Below, piece after piece: positions 45,972 to 55,545 of a DNA stretch of 64,000 nt. The first letter of the stretch is position 1. Every line of letters starts with the position of its first letter. This stretch comes from CG2-30-36-16 sp964372115. Its GTDB lineage: Bacteria > Bacteroidota > Ignavibacteria > Ignavibacteriales > Ignavibacteriaceae. The stretch lies in assembly GCA_964372115.1 (NCBI GenBank), contig CAYJPN010000012.1:62001-126000 (forward strand), read 5' to 3'. The notes beneath the pieces were generated by a model. That model saw only the letters and a list, made by a program, of their open reading frames with translations, made no database searches and was not told the DNA's origin. Both the position numbers and the translations under genes were made by a program.

Positions 45972-46764
45972 ACAAACCTCTCCATCCTTTAACAGCCGGC
46001 GTGCGGAAAGAGTCTGTAAGTCGTTTTCGGAGTGTCTCTTTTGATAATCCTTTTGTTAAAACACTATCCTCGGCAACTGAAATACTTCCGGTTTCTTCAG
46101 ATACAATTACCGAAACAACATCCGCCTGCTCCGCAATTCCAAGCCCCGCACGGTGGCGCATACCAAGTACATAACCGTTTACGCTTGTACTTGATGATAA
46201 AGGAAGTGTAACGCGGGCTGCTTCGATAATATTGTTTTTCACAACAACGGCTCCGTCGTGCAGCGGTGAGCGCGGGAAAAAAATATTACAGAGTAAATCT
46301 TTCGAAAGCTTTGCGTTTAATATTTCTCCGGTTTCGGTAAAACCTCTTATTCCTGTCGATTTAATAATAATTATTAGAGCGCCGTGCTGCCGTTGCGATA
46401 GTTCAAAAGCAGCATCGGTTATAATATTTGCAACCTCGGGCACATCGGAACGGACGAAAAGTTTTATTAAAGGATTCCTGGCAACAATAACAAGCAGCCT
46501 TCTTATTTCCGGTTGAAACAAAATTAAAAATGCCAGCACCCATATATCTGTTACTAATTTTAAGAGCCAGCTTAAAGCTCTAAAATTTACTGCCTGCGAT
46601 ACAAACGACAGCACAAGCACAAGCATCAGACCTATAAATATCTGCGCCGCGATTGTACCCTTTAGCGTCATATATAATTTATAAATGATGATTGAAACTA
46701 ATGTTATATCAATCAGGTCTAAAAATGAAACCGACAAAAATCCTATTTTGAATAACTCAAACAT
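45946..46764 (-). CDS. cdaA: diadenylate cyclase CdaA
   Basis: This 272-residue protein has three N-terminal membrane helices (about residues 12-90) and a DAC domain. The DGA motif (PLHDGAVVV) and the RHR motif (MRHRAGLG) are intact, with GSISVAEDS after them. It makes cyclic di-AMP from two ATP. c-di-AMP governs potassium and osmolyte balance in many bacteria. It precedes folP with no gap, a known arrangement in related genomes. The usual partner cdaR is missing here. Confidence 0.95.
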   Translation of the reverse strand: MFELFKIGFLSVSFLDLIDITLVSIIIYKLYMTLKGTIAAQIFIGLMLVLVLSFVSQAVNFRALSWLLKLVTDIWVLAFLILFQPEIRRLLVIVARNPLIKLFVRSDVPEVANIITDAAFELSQRQHGALIIIIKSTGIRGFTETGEILNAKLSKDLLCNIFFPRSPLHDGAVVVKNNIIEAARVTLPLSSSTSVNGYVLGMRHRAGLGIAEQADVVSVIVSEETGSISVAEDSVLTKGLSKETLRKRLTDSFRTPAVKGWRGLFEQYITQK

Positions 46765-47817
46765 TTAATGCAACGTGTTTAATATTTTTTTTACTTGAGT
46801 GCCAAACTGTATGTTGTGTGTACGTATTATCCTGGCTCCGCTCTTTATTGAAGCTGTTTCCATTATGCTGGTAGCAACATCCCGCTGTTCAACATCGGAA
46901 TTTATTATTTTACCGAGAAAAGATTTACGCGACACACCAATCACTATCGGATACCCGAGTGATTTAAAATCTTCCAAGCGTTTTATAATTTCTATATTGT
47001 CTTCAAGGCTTTTTCCGAATCCTATACCGGGATCTATAAAAACATTTTTAATTCCCTTTTTTACAGCTTTCACCGTTTGTTTAAAAAGATAGTCATAGAT
47101 TTCAGCAATAACATCATCGTAAACCGGATTTTGCTGCATCGTGCTCGGTTTTCCCTTCATATGCATTATTATAAGACCTGCCTCATATTTTTTTACAACA
47201 TCAAGCATATTTGCATCGAATGTAACACCGCTTATATCATTGATAATTTTAGCGCCCCGTTTTAATGCTTCGGCAGCAACTTTGCTTTTATTCGTATCAA
47301 CCGAAATAACGACTTCGGGATATAGTGCAACAATTTTTTCTATAACCGGAATTATTCTTGCAATTTCTTCTTTTTCATCAACCGGCTCAGCGCCTGGTCT
47401 TGTTGATTCTCCCCCGATATCAATTATGTCAGCGCCGGCGTTAATCATATTAACCGCATGACTAACTGCATCATCAATATTCAAATAATTCCCACCGTCC
47501 GAAAATGAATCGGGTGTAACGTTTAATATACCCATTGTGTAGGCAGATGAGAACTTAAATTTTTTAGAACCGATTAAATATGATTTTAAATCATACTCTT
47601 CAAAATTTTTTATCGTGTTTATAATTTTATAACCAAGTTCTTCGTCGCCGCCGGATAAAATTCGACGGCTCAATTCCTTTAAATTCCACACAGCGCCCGG
47701 GATGAATAAATCCAAATTATTATTTGCGCTTTCGCTTTTATAACATATTTCATTTTCGTGAAGAACAATCTTCTGGACTTCCGACGCAAGCGACTGAGGA
47801 ACATTTCTGATTTCCAA
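46765..47817 (-). CDS. folP: dihydropteroate synthase with N-terminal extension
   Basis: At least 350 residues. The C-terminal 260 are a normal DHPS: TMGILNVTPDSFSDGG, IDIGGESTRPGA, INDISG and the FIDPGIGFGKS loop. About 90 residues precede the core. The annotated TTG at 47817 has no ribosome site, and the frame stays open and protein-like upstream (ARYNIYRDVFQLGLYG). GAAGAGG lies 6 bases before an in-frame CTG at 47919, so that is the likely true start, adding 34 residues. The enzyme joins 4-aminobenzoate to the pterin in folate synthesis. Its stop touches cdaA. Confidence 0.88.
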   Translation of the reverse strand: MEIRNVPQSLASEVQKIVLHENEICYKSESANNNLDLFIPGAVWNLKELSRRILSGGDEELGYKIINTIKNFEEYDLKSYLIGSKKFKFSSAYTMGILNVTPDSFSDGGNYLNIDDAVSHAVNMINAGADIIDIGGESTRPGAEPVDEKEEIARIIPVIEKIVALYPEVVISVDTNKSKVAAEALKRGAKIINDISGVTFDANMLDVVKKYEAGLIIMHMKGKPSTMQQNPVYDDVIAEIYDYLFKQTVKAVKKGIKNVFIDPGIGFGKSLEDNIEIIKRLEDFKSLGYPIVIGVSRKSFLGKIINSDVEQRDVATSIMETASIKSGARIIRTHNIQFGTQVKKILNTLH

Positions 47818-47956
47818 ACCGTAAAGTCCAAGCTGAAATACATCCCTGTAAATATTATAACGTGCGCTGTAACGTTTAAAAACATTATTATGCGTAAGAT
47901 TTACAATTTGAATAACCAGGCTGTGCCTCTTCTAAATTAAACGTTACAAAAATTTA

Positions 47957-49129
47957 TTAAACGCTATTAATTTGTTTTAAAAAACCAACTTTACCTGCAA
48001 TGATTGTCATCTCAACAGTGTAATCATTATTTAAAACAACTATGTCGGCATCTTTGCCGGCAGCTAATATACCTTTACGGTGCTCCATGTTTATTACTTT
48101 GGCGCCGTTCAGCGAAGCCATACGGAACGCTTCGGTTAATTTTGCATTTGCAGTTTCAACCATATTTTTTACTGCGTTATTTAAAGTTAAGGTGCTGCCT
48201 GCAAGTGTACCGTCTTCTAATACGGCTTTTTTATTTTTCATAAAAACTTTTTGATCGGCAAATTCATACTCGCCTTCATGCATTCCGCCTGCCCTAATCG
48301 AATCTGAAACTAATACAATACCATTTGATCCCTTAAGTTTTAATAACAATTCCATTACGGCAGGATGAACGTGCAGAGTATCGGCAATCAGTTCGATTTT
48401 TAACTCGCTTCTCAGTAATGCGCCGAGGATGACTCCCGGATTTCGGTGATGAAATGGACGCATTGCATTGAATATGTGGGTCACATGGGCAGCGCCGTTA
48501 TCAATGGCTACTTCTATATCGCTATAATCCGCCATCGAATGACCGATAGAAAGAACAACCCCATTGTTTGCGGCTGCACGGAGCACTTCAATCGCTCCGG
48601 GAAGTTCAGGGGCAATTGTCATTATTTTTATATGACCGCGTGAGGCTTCCCACAATTTATTCCACGATTCTACGGTTGGCTTCCATAAATAGCTTTCATT
48701 CATCGCTCCTTTTAGTTCTTTATTCAAATAAGGACCTTCCATGTGAATTCCTTTGATATTTGAATTCGGATGGTCTTCAATGAAGTCAGCAATACGCCTA
48801 ACATCGTTGAGTAACATCTCCTCGGGTTTAGCGTATAATGAAGCAAGTACGGTGGTAGAACCATGAGCCAGAAAATAATCGCTTACAACCTGGATGCTTT
48901 CTTCAGCTTCGTCTGCAAAACCATAATTATTCCCCCCATGTACAAGTAAATCGACAAAACCCGGGGAAATCATTTTGCCGCTAACATCAATTATTTTATA
49001 TTTATCCGGAATTTTTACATCCGCGGATTTTCCTAATTCATAGATTTTTTTATCCTTAATTACGATAGTTCCATTATCAACAACCCTAAAGGGTGTAATA
49101 ATTTTACCACCGACAAGCGCTATATTCAA
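47957..49129 (-). CDS. nagA: N-acetylglucosamine-6-phosphate deacetylase
   Basis: This 390-residue amidohydrolase removes acetate from GlcNAc-6-P in amino-sugar use. It has MISPGFVDLLVHGG, IKGIHMEGPYLN with the metal Glu, IGHSMADYSD, ATHIFNAMRPFHHR and the LVSDSIRAGG Asp. The second H of the usual HxH site is LVHGG, with Gly where many members have HxH, as in the E. coli-like class. With nagB at 54 kb and namZ at 12.5 kb it may form a wall-sugar recycling route. Confidence 0.92.
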   Translation of the reverse strand: MNIALVGGKIITPFRVVDNGTIVIKDKKIYELGKSADVKIPDKYKIIDVSGKMISPGFVDLLVHGGNNYGFADEAEESIQVVSDYFLAHGSTTVLASLYAKPEEMLLNDVRRIADFIEDHPNSNIKGIHMEGPYLNKELKGAMNESYLWKPTVESWNKLWEASRGHIKIMTIAPELPGAIEVLRAAANNGVVLSIGHSMADYSDIEVAIDNGAAHVTHIFNAMRPFHHRNPGVILGALLRSELKIELIADTLHVHPAVMELLLKLKGSNGIVLVSDSIRAGGMHEGEYEFADQKVFMKNKKAVLEDGTLAGSTLTLNNAVKNMVETANAKLTEAFRMASLNGAKVINMEHRKGILAAGKDADIVVLNNDYTVEMTIIAGKVGFLKQINSV

Positions 49130-49149
49130 AATTTACCTTTCGTTATTAA

Positions 49150-49803
49150 CTACTTTATAATATTTTTTAATTCGGCTGCCGCGGCAGAAATATTATCCGC
49201 ATTAAAAACAGATGACCCTGCCACAAAAACATCGGCGCCTGCATCCAAAATCAATTTTGCATTACCGCTGTTAATTCCTCCGTCAACCTCAATTAAAAAA
49301 TTCGCGTTAAGTTTATTTCTTAACAGTACAGCTTCTTTTATTTTTTTTAATGATGAATTGATAAACGACTGTCCGCCGAAACCGGGATTAACAGACATAA
49401 TAAGGAGCAAATCAATTTCTTCGGCAACTTCTTTTATCATTTCCAAAGGTGTGGAAGGATTGAGTGAAACACCTGCTTTAACGCCAAGTTCTTTTATCCG
49501 GTTTATTGTTCTGTTTAGGTGGATAACAGCTTCTTGATGCACAGTTATGTATGATGCCCCGGCTTTGGCAAAATCTTCCAAATAATTATCGGCGTGTTCA
49601 ATCATCAAATGTACATCAACCGGCAATTTTGAAGACGACTTTGCCGCTTTAACAACAACCGGACCGAAAGTTATATTCGGAACAAAATGTCCATCCATAA
49701 TATCACAATGAATCCAATCGGCGCCTCCAATTTCGGTTAAACGGATCTGCTGTTGAAGGTTTGAGAAATCTGCTGAAAGTATTGAAGGTGCTAATAGTGC
49801 CAT
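49150..49803 (-). CDS. rpe: ribulose-phosphate 3-epimerase
   Basis: This 217-residue TIM-barrel enzyme starts LLAPSILSADFSNL and carries the metal and acid motifs IHCDIMDGHFVPNITFGP, DVHLMIEH, SVNPGFGGQSFI and IEVDGGIN. It interconverts ribulose-5-P and xylulose-5-P in the pentose phosphate pathway. The PASTA protein gene lies 2 bp upstream, a pairing that also occurs elsewhere. Confidence 0.96.
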   Translation of the reverse strand: MALLAPSILSADFSNLQQQIRLTEIGGADWIHCDIMDGHFVPNITFGPVVVKAAKSSSKLPVDVHLMIEHADNYLEDFAKAGASYITVHQEAVIHLNRTINRIKELGVKAGVSLNPSTPLEMIKEVAEEIDLLLIMSVNPGFGGQSFINSSLKKIKEAVLLRNKLNANFLIEVDGGINSGNAKLILDAGADVFVAGSSVFNADNISAAAAELKNIIK

Positions 49804-49805
49804 GA

Positions 49806-50570
49806 TTATTCTACATTATCTTTCTCATCGCCAGGTTCGGCTGATTTCGTAACGAACAAATCAATCACATCACCGGCGTTAACTTTATTTCCTTTACTTG
49901 GATATTGATCGAGGATAGTATTAGGCAGCAGTGAAAACGATCTTTGGTAATTTATCTTCCCGATCATTAACGAACTATCAGCCAACATTTTTTGCGCTTG
50001 TACCAGTGACATTCCAATGAGGTCGGGCACAACAATTGAACCGCCGCCCTGCCCGAGACTAACCGATACGCCAACAGATTCTCCTTTTTTCAGAGGAGTT
50101 CCATCAGCATATTGCTGGTCGAAAATCATGTTGCGCGGATTGCCGGATGGAACTTCATCAACAAATCCAAGTTTTAAACCAATACGTTCCAATGATAGTT
50201 TTGCGTCGCGAATCGATTTCCCTTTTAGCGACGGAACACGAACAACCGGCTCGCCGCCGCTCAAGTAAAGATGAACCCGCCGCCCAACTTTTACAACTTG
50301 TTCGGCTTTAGGGTTTTGTAAAACAATTGAACCTTTAGCAAACTTTACATCAAAAGTAGTATCGCTAATAATAGGATCAAGATCCGCTTCCTGTAAACGT
50401 TCGAAGGCTGCCTGCTCCGGCATGCCTACTACGTCTGGAACCTTTGTTTCCGGCGAACTAACGTACCATGGAAGAAAAACATTATCCATCAGTAATAGAA
50501 AGACAACTATTACAACAAATAATATTAATAATTTTTTTACGATGGGTTTTTGAAATATTTTATTCATCAT
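49806..50570 (-). CDS. membrane-anchored PASTA-domain protein
   Basis: This is about 254 residues. An N-terminal membrane helix (LLILFVVIVVFLLLM) is followed by three PASTA repeats starting VPDVVGMPEQAAFERL, RVPSLKGKSIRDAKLSLE and VPDLIGMSLVQAQKML, then a charged tail. PASTA domains bind muropeptides or beta-lactams in kinases and PBPs; here no kinase or transpeptidase domain is present, so it may be an adaptor on the periplasmic side. I use the ATG pair at 50570/50567; an ATG at 50585 is also in frame. Confidence 0.82.
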   Translation of the reverse strand: MMNKIFQKPIVKKLLILFVVIVVFLLLMDNVFLPWYVSSPETKVPDVVGMPEQAAFERLQEADLDPIISDTTFDVKFAKGSIVLQNPKAEQVVKVGRRVHLYLSGGEPVVRVPSLKGKSIRDAKLSLERIGLKLGFVDEVPSGNPRNMIFDQQYADGTPLKKGESVGVSVSLGQGGGSIVVPDLIGMSLVQAQKMLADSSLMIGKINYQRSFSLLPNTILDQYPSKGNKVNAGDVIDLFVTKSAEPGDEKDNVE

Positions 50571-50610
50571 TGCAAATATATACATTCATAAAAAGTCTAA
50601 CAAAAGAAGA

Positions 50611-51933
50611 TCACACTTTTGACGGTTTTCTGTAAATAAAATTATAAATAACCATCAATATAGTTGCGAATACACCAATTCCGAATATTGAAAGGAATAT
50701 CAAACCCGGATTATTAGCCACGGTTGCAAAATTATGATACAACATTCCGCCGATTGTGCCCCCGAATCCCCATGCTATTGCAATTGGGAGAAATGCGTAT
50801 CCCTGGAACAAAGCCGCTTGACCCTCTGGAGCCAAATCAGCTATGTACTCATAAAATCTTGGCGCTTGAGTCTGTTCACCTATTGAAAATATAAAAATAC
50901 CAATTGCTAAAACTGGAATAGCAAGATCATAAGTGCCTAAAAAGCCCAGCGAAATAACATTCCCTAACGCAAAGGGAAGCGCAAGGTACAGGAACAACCA
51001 ACTTAATGCGGCTAATGCAAAACCGAACACGATGGCTTGCCGTGTGGGTATATGTTTGGTCAATCGATTGACCGGAATTTGAAAAAGAATAATCGTCCAT
51101 GCGCCAATGGAAATAATAATTTCAATCGGGGCTTCTTTCGATATATAGTCGGCAACATAAAAAGGAAGAACAATAAACTCCTGCCAAAAGACCAACCAGT
51201 ATAAAGAAAAAATAAGGAGGAACATCATAAATTTAAAATTCTTTAGCACAACAAATAAATTTTTAAGAACAACAATCAGTCCGTCACTTTTTCTAATTAA
51301 GTTCGCTTCGGGTTCTTTATAAAATATTAAAGTTGCAACAAACATCAAGGTGCAACTTATTGAGGAGACTATATAGACAAACTGAATGCCGATTAAGTCT
51401 CTGACAAAAAAAGCGAGCAGCGGACCAATAGCTGCACCAATATTTACTAACCAGTAGTAAATTGCATATCCGAGTGATTTTGATTCTGATGTTGAAGTTA
51501 AAGCAACAGTACCGAGGACACTTGGTTTTATAAATGAACCCCCGATAGCTGTAAAAATTAAAATTATGGATAGTAACCAGTAGAGATGCTCTTGCGGATA
51601 GAAAGAAGCAAACATTTCCATCCCGGTTGAGCCTATTAGGAAATAGCCGATGGCTAAAATAAAAAATGCAAAAGAAAAAGCTTTCTTAAATCCATATTTA
51701 TCTGCCAATGCACCTGCAAATACAGGTAGAAGATAAATCAAACCGCCGAATATTGAAGAAAGTTGTCCGGCTTCAACCTCGCTAAACTTTAAGTGATCGC
51801 GAAGAAACAGACTTAAAATTGTTGCCTGCCCATAATAAGCAAGGCGTTCGAAGAGTTCCATAAAGTTCGCTACCCAGAACGAAGACTGAAACCCGGATAT
51901 AGCTTTTTGTAGTGTGCTAATTTTGTTCGCCAT
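50611..51933 (-). CDS. MFS transporter, POT/PTR-like
   Basis: This 440-residue protein has about twelve membrane segments. Near the start it has SFWVANFMELFERLAYYGQAT, a form of the POT-family ExxERFxYY motif, and the MFS loop motif GALADKYGFKKAF. A second half repeats the fold. POT transporters take up di- and tripeptides with protons, but closely related families carry nitrate or other solutes. The gene is the first of its strand run and diverges from rqcH. Confidence 0.8.
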   Translation of the reverse strand: MANKISTLQKAISGFQSSFWVANFMELFERLAYYGQATILSLFLRDHLKFSEVEAGQLSSIFGGLIYLLPVFAGALADKYGFKKAFSFAFFILAIGYFLIGSTGMEMFASFYPQEHLYWLLSIILIFTAIGGSFIKPSVLGTVALTSTSESKSLGYAIYYWLVNIGAAIGPLLAFFVRDLIGIQFVYIVSSISCTLMFVATLIFYKEPEANLIRKSDGLIVVLKNLFVVLKNFKFMMFLLIFSLYWLVFWQEFIVLPFYVADYISKEAPIEIIISIGAWTIILFQIPVNRLTKHIPTRQAIVFGFALAALSWLFLYLALPFALGNVISLGFLGTYDLAIPVLAIGIFIFSIGEQTQAPRFYEYIADLAPEGQAALFQGYAFLPIAIAWGFGGTIGGMLYHNFATVANNPGLIFLSIFGIGVFATILMVIYNFIYRKPSKV

Positions 51934-52152
51934 AAAAACCTTTCAAATTTCGTTTGAAATATATCAAATGAGTTTTTTTTAACAAAACTTATTACGCTCA
52001 AACTATCATTTTTATCAAGAATTTAATCAATATTATATTTTTGAAGCGCTTATGAGACAATTCGTCATCTGTTTTTTCTTATAATGTTATTAAAATGGAT
52101 ATGAATTTTGAATAATTCGTAAATGCGAAAAATTTATTTTAGTTTTAAAGTC

Positions 52153-53775
52153 ATGTATAGAAATTATTTTGTCCTAAATAGGTTAGTTTTAGAACTTGCT
52201 CCTTTATTAAACGGAGCAGTTATCATGTCTGCATTCTCTCAAGAAAAGGATAAACTTATACTTCAGCTATTTAAAAATGAAGATGAATTTTTTCTTGAAC
52301 TTTCATTAAATCCGGGCAATCCTTATCTCATATATCGCGAATCATTTAACCGTGCAAAAAAAAATACTGTTGATTTTTTTAATGATTATTTTCCGCAGAA
52401 AGTGGAATCGGTACAGATAGCTAAGGATGATAGAATAATAAGGTTTTTGGGTGAATCCGGCAGTTTTTATTTCGCAATCAGGGGTAAGTTTACAAATTTT
52501 TACTTTGTAAACAATGAGAAAAATATCTCATCATTTGAAAAACTTGAGGCAAATTTTTCCAATGAGTTAGCGATGGAGTTCTCCCAAAAGATTTATCTAA
52601 ATAATTTTAACATCCTTTCCTTCGAAAATTATTCGAACATAGAAACTGCCCGTACCGATTTCCCGATAATAGGCAAAGAAATAACAATAGAATATAAAAC
52701 ACGTTATAATGATGAAAATTCATCTGAATTTGGAAATAGACTCAAGAAACTATTATCCGAAATTAAAGAAGGCTCATTTTCTATTTGTGTTGAAACTTCA
52801 TCGGGCAGTGTTCATCTTTCCCCCTCCTCTTTTTCAATTTTTCCATTTGAAGAAAAAGAACATTTTAACTCGCTTATTGAAGCTTTAAACTTTTTTTTAC
52901 GAAAAAAGTTTTCATTAGAATCAGTCTTCAGTAAAAAAAAATTAATTGTAAAATTTATCGATAGAGAGTTAGCAAAACTTTCGCAGCGATTAAATAGTAT
53001 AAAAACCAGAATTGACAGAGGAAATCGCGAAAGTGAATACAATAAAATTGCCAATCTCCTTTTAATAAACATCTACAAAGCAAAACACGGCGCAAATAAT
53101 GTTGAGGTTGAGGATATTTATGAAGAAAATAAAATTATCCAAATAAAATTAGACCCAATAATTTCGGCAAAAAAGAATGTGGATGTATATTTTGACAAAT
53201 CGAAAAACGAAAGGATTTCATACGCAAAAGCTCAGGAGATGTACACGAAAGTTCAATTAGAATTTAACAGGATGAAAGAATATCAGCTAAAAGCTCAACA
53301 GGCTGTATCGATAGATGAACATTTGGAGATAATGAAGGAACTTAAAATAAAAATGGATGATGGATATAAACAAAAAGACGATTTGAAAATTAAATTTAAA
53401 CAATATATCGTGGATGAAAAGTATCAAGTTTTTGTTGGCAAGGACAGCCAGAATAATGACTTGCTTACTACAAAATTCGCAAAACAAAATGATTACTGGT
53501 TTCACGCCCGCAGTGTTTCAGGTTCGCACGTGGTTCTTAGAATTGACAATACAAAAGAGACCGTTCCGAAAAGTGTTCTAAAAAAAACAGCTTCTCTTGC
53601 TGCTTATCATTCCAAAGCAAAAACAGCAGGGATGGTACCTGTATCGTACACTTTCAAAAAATACGTTATAAAGAAAAAAGGAATGGAAGCCGGTAAAGTT
53701 GCTTTACTAAAAGAAGATGTCTTAATTGTAAGACCTGAAATTCCCCCGGGATGCGAGTATGTTTCCAATGAATAA
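52153..53775 (+). CDS. rqcH: RqcH/NFACT ribosome-quality-control protein
   Basis: This is about 540 residues from the ATG at 52153 (an upstream ATG at 52123 gives ten extra residues that do not fit the family start). It has the NFACT-N fold, a long coiled coil at about 270-400 and the NFACT-R/DUF814 end: DYWFHARSVSGSHVVL, AAYHSKAKTAGMVPVSYTF and KKYVIKKKGM. RqcH binds stalled 50S subunits and adds alanine tails. It stands alone between divergent MFS and nagB genes. Confidence 0.85.
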   Translation: MYRNYFVLNRLVLELAPLLNGAVIMSAFSQEKDKLILQLFKNEDEFFLELSLNPGNPYLIYRESFNRAKKNTVDFFNDYFPQKVESVQIAKDDRIIRFLGESGSFYFAIRGKFTNFYFVNNEKNISSFEKLEANFSNELAMEFSQKIYLNNFNILSFENYSNIETARTDFPIIGKEITIEYKTRYNDENSSEFGNRLKKLLSEIKEGSFSICVETSSGSVHLSPSSFSIFPFEEKEHFNSLIEALNFFLRKKFSLESVFSKKKLIVKFIDRELAKLSQRLNSIKTRIDRGNRESEYNKIANLLLINIYKAKHGANNVEVEDIYEENKIIQIKLDPIISAKKNVDVYFDKSKNERISYAKAQEMYTKVQLEFNRMKEYQLKAQQAVSIDEHLEIMKELKIKMDDGYKQKDDLKIKFKQYIVDEKYQVFVGKDSQNNDLLTTKFAKQNDYWFHARSVSGSHVVLRIDNTKETVPKSVLKKTASLAAYHSKAKTAGMVPVSYTFKKYVIKKKGMEAGKVALLKEDVLIVRPEIPPGCEYVSNE

Positions 53776-53889
53776 TATTGCTATTTTTAATTAGTTCTTT
53801 TAACACGTTTTATAAATTTCGCTTTCGGTATTAACCAATTCACTGTCTGAAGGTGAAAAATAATCAATAAAAAATAAAGGAGTTCTTTC

Positions 53890-54705
53890 ATGCGACTTAT
53901 TATTCAGAAAGATTATAAACTTGTATCTAAATGGGCTGCTAACCATGTAGCATCCACCATAAAAGATTTTAAACCTACAGCACAAAATAGATTTGTACTT
54001 GGTTTGCCTACCGGTTCTTCCCCACTCGGGCTTTACAAAGAATTAATTGAGCTGAACAAAAAAGGAAAAGTCTCATTCAAATATGTAACAACTTTTAACA
54101 TGGACGAATATGTAGGTATACCGGAAGATCATCCTGAAAGTTATCACTCATTTATGTACAATAATTTTTTCAACCATATAGATATTGATAAAAACTTCGT
54201 TAACATATTGAACGGCAACGCAAAAGATCTTGAGGGAGAGTGTGACGCATATGAAGAAAAAATTAATGCAGCCGGCGGTATAAATTTATTTGTGGGCGGT
54301 ATTGGTCCGGACGGACACATAGCCTTTAACGAACCGGGCAGTTCTCTCGGCTCGCTAACGCGTGTTAAAACTTTAACCATGGACACTATAATCGCCAATT
54401 CGCGTTTCTTCGACAATGACATAAACAAAGTCCCCAAAACCGCGTTAACAGTTGGGGTAAAAACAGTTCTCGATTCGGAAGAAGTTTTAATAATTATAAG
54501 CGCACATAACAAAGCGCGGGCACTTGCAAAGGTTGTAGAAGAAGGTGTAAACCATATGTGGACGGTAAGTGCGATTCAGCTTCATCCAAAAAGTATGATT
54601 GTATGCGATGATGCTTCTACCGTGGAACTAAAAGTTGGAACAGTAAACTATTTCAAAGATATTGAATCTGCAAATCTTGATCCGAAATCATTTGGCTTAG
54701 ATTAA
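53890..54705 (+). CDS. nagB: glucosamine-6-phosphate deaminase
   Basis: This 271-residue enzyme turns GlcN-6-P into fructose-6-P and ammonia. [35 protein letters not shown] with the catalytic Asp, and [15 protein letters not shown] with the His-Glu pair are all present. The end lies 85 bp before tRNA-Arg. Probably transcribed alone. Confidence 0.96.
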   Translation: MRLIIQKDYKLVSKWAANHVASTIKDFKPTAQNRFVLGLPTGSSPLGLYKELIELNKKGKVSFKYVTTFNMDEYVGIPEDHPESYHSFMYNNFFNHIDIDKNFVNILNGNAKDLEGECDAYEEKINAAGGINLFVGGIGPDGHIAFNEPGSSLGSLTRVKTLTMDTIIANSRFFDNDINKVPKTALTVGVKTVLDSEEVLIIISAHNKARALAKVVEEGVNHMWTVSAIQLHPKSMIVCDDASTVELKVGTVNYFKDIESANLDPKSFGLD

Positions 54706-54738
54706 CATATATTCTTAGTAAAACTTCCTATTTTTCGT

Positions 54739-54770
54739 TTTGAAAGTATGAGGGGTTTATACTATATTTG
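54739..54770 (+). promoter_or_regulatory. Bacteroidota-type -33/-7 promoter of tRNA-Arg
   Basis: TTTG at 54739-54742 and TATATTTG at 54763-54770 are separated by 20 bases, which fits the TTTG / TAnnTTTG promoter of Bacteroides-type sigma factors. The tRNA starts 20 bases further on. This supports placing the organism in that wider group. Confidence 0.7.
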
Positions 54771-54790
54771 CACCACAAATTTTTGGTGAT

Positions 54791-54864
54791 GCACCCGTAG
54801 CTCAATTGGATAGAGCATCTGACTACGGATCAGAAGGTTTGGGGTTCGAATCCCTACGGGTGTA
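54791..54864 (+). tRNA. tRNA-Arg (anticodon ACG)
   Basis: The 74-nt cloverleaf has acceptor GCACCCG pairing with CGGGTGT, an anticodon arm TCTGA-CTACGGA-TCAGA with anticodon ACG (A34 to become inosine) and a T arm with GGTTCGAATCC. The first pair is G-T and the discriminator is A. CCA is not encoded. It is followed by a good terminator and then by accessory DNA. Confidence 0.95.
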
Positions 54865-54873
54865 CTAAAGAAA

Positions 54874-54906
54874 GCTCGAATATTAAATATATTCGGGCTT
54901 TTTTTG
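54874..54906 (+). terminator. terminator of tRNA-Arg
   Basis: GCTCGAATAT and ATATTCGGGC pair over 10 bp (one T-G) with a 5-base loop and are followed by seven T. It starts 9 bases after the tRNA end. Confidence 0.9.
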
Positions 54907-55098
54907 TTTGGGGATGTCTTAGAAACCCGATGATTTTGCATAAATTGTGTATGGACTTGTATGGAGTTTGTATGGACTCCAACATAAACCAGTTGTTAAT
55001 AAATGGCATGAATTCAGTATTATTTTTAATTATTGAATTGTTGCTTCTAAATGAATTCATGATTGATTGTTTACATTTGTTTTGTGATTGATTCAAAA

Positions 55099-55278
55099 TT
55101 AGTTATTAATTTTATGATCTTCAATAAGGGTTAGAATAATTTTATTCTGCTGATAGAGTACGCTGAATTTCTTCCCTACTGTGAAACCATATTTTGAAAG
55201 TTTTGAATTTTTAATTTTTATTTGCGGGACTTTTGTAAAGTCGCGCTTTGTTGGATAGCTGCTCTCGTATACTTTCAT
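55099..55278 (-). CDS. SymE-like small protein
   Basis: This is a 59-residue protein with ATG at 55278, overlapping the stop of the zinc-finger gene as ATGA. The sequence KVYESSYPTKRDFTKVPQIK followed by GKKFSVLYQQNKIILTLI matches the SymE toxin / AbrB-like beta-hairpin pattern (start with YP, a V-P-I-K strand, a G-F loop and an (I/L)-T-L ending). SymE in E. coli is an SOS-induced toxin with RNA antitoxin. Whether this copy is toxic, or has an antisense RNA, is open. Confidence 0.6.
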   Translation of the reverse strand: MKVYESSYPTKRDFTKVPQIKIKNSKLSKYGFTVGKKFSVLYQQNKIILTLIEDHKINN

Positions 55279-55490
55279 TTTATACCGTCCGGGTTGGATT
55301 CTTCAAATTTTTTACCGCAGATTCTACATTGTTTTGTTTGCGCAATAACAATGTTGTGCAGCGAGTTAACGGAATGGGTTTGTGATGTTATTCTTAGATT
55401 CTTGCGACAATCGTGTTCGGGTATCCACCCGGAACAAATGCAAGTATCGAGCAATAATTTAAGCTGGTCTCTGTTTTTATCTGCCGTCAT
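55275..55490 (-). CDS. small zinc-finger-like protein
   Basis: This 71-residue protein starts from the ATG at 55490, which has AAAGGAG 5 bp before it, unlike most genes here. It has two pairs of cysteines or Cys/His: CICSGWIPEHDC and QCRICGKKFEESN. The latter is C2H2/C4 ribbon-like and could bind zinc or nucleic acid. It overlaps the SymE-like gene by 4 bp, so the two form one translated pair, the first item of the accessory region right of tRNA-Arg. Confidence 0.6.
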   Translation of the reverse strand: MTADKNRDQLKLLLDTCICSGWIPEHDCRKNLRITSQTHSVNSLHNIVIAQTKQCRICGKKFEESNPDGIK

Positions 55491-55545
55491 AACGACTCCT
55501 TTGTTTGGTTGAGAAATATGGGGGCGGCACACCGCCCCGCAAAAA

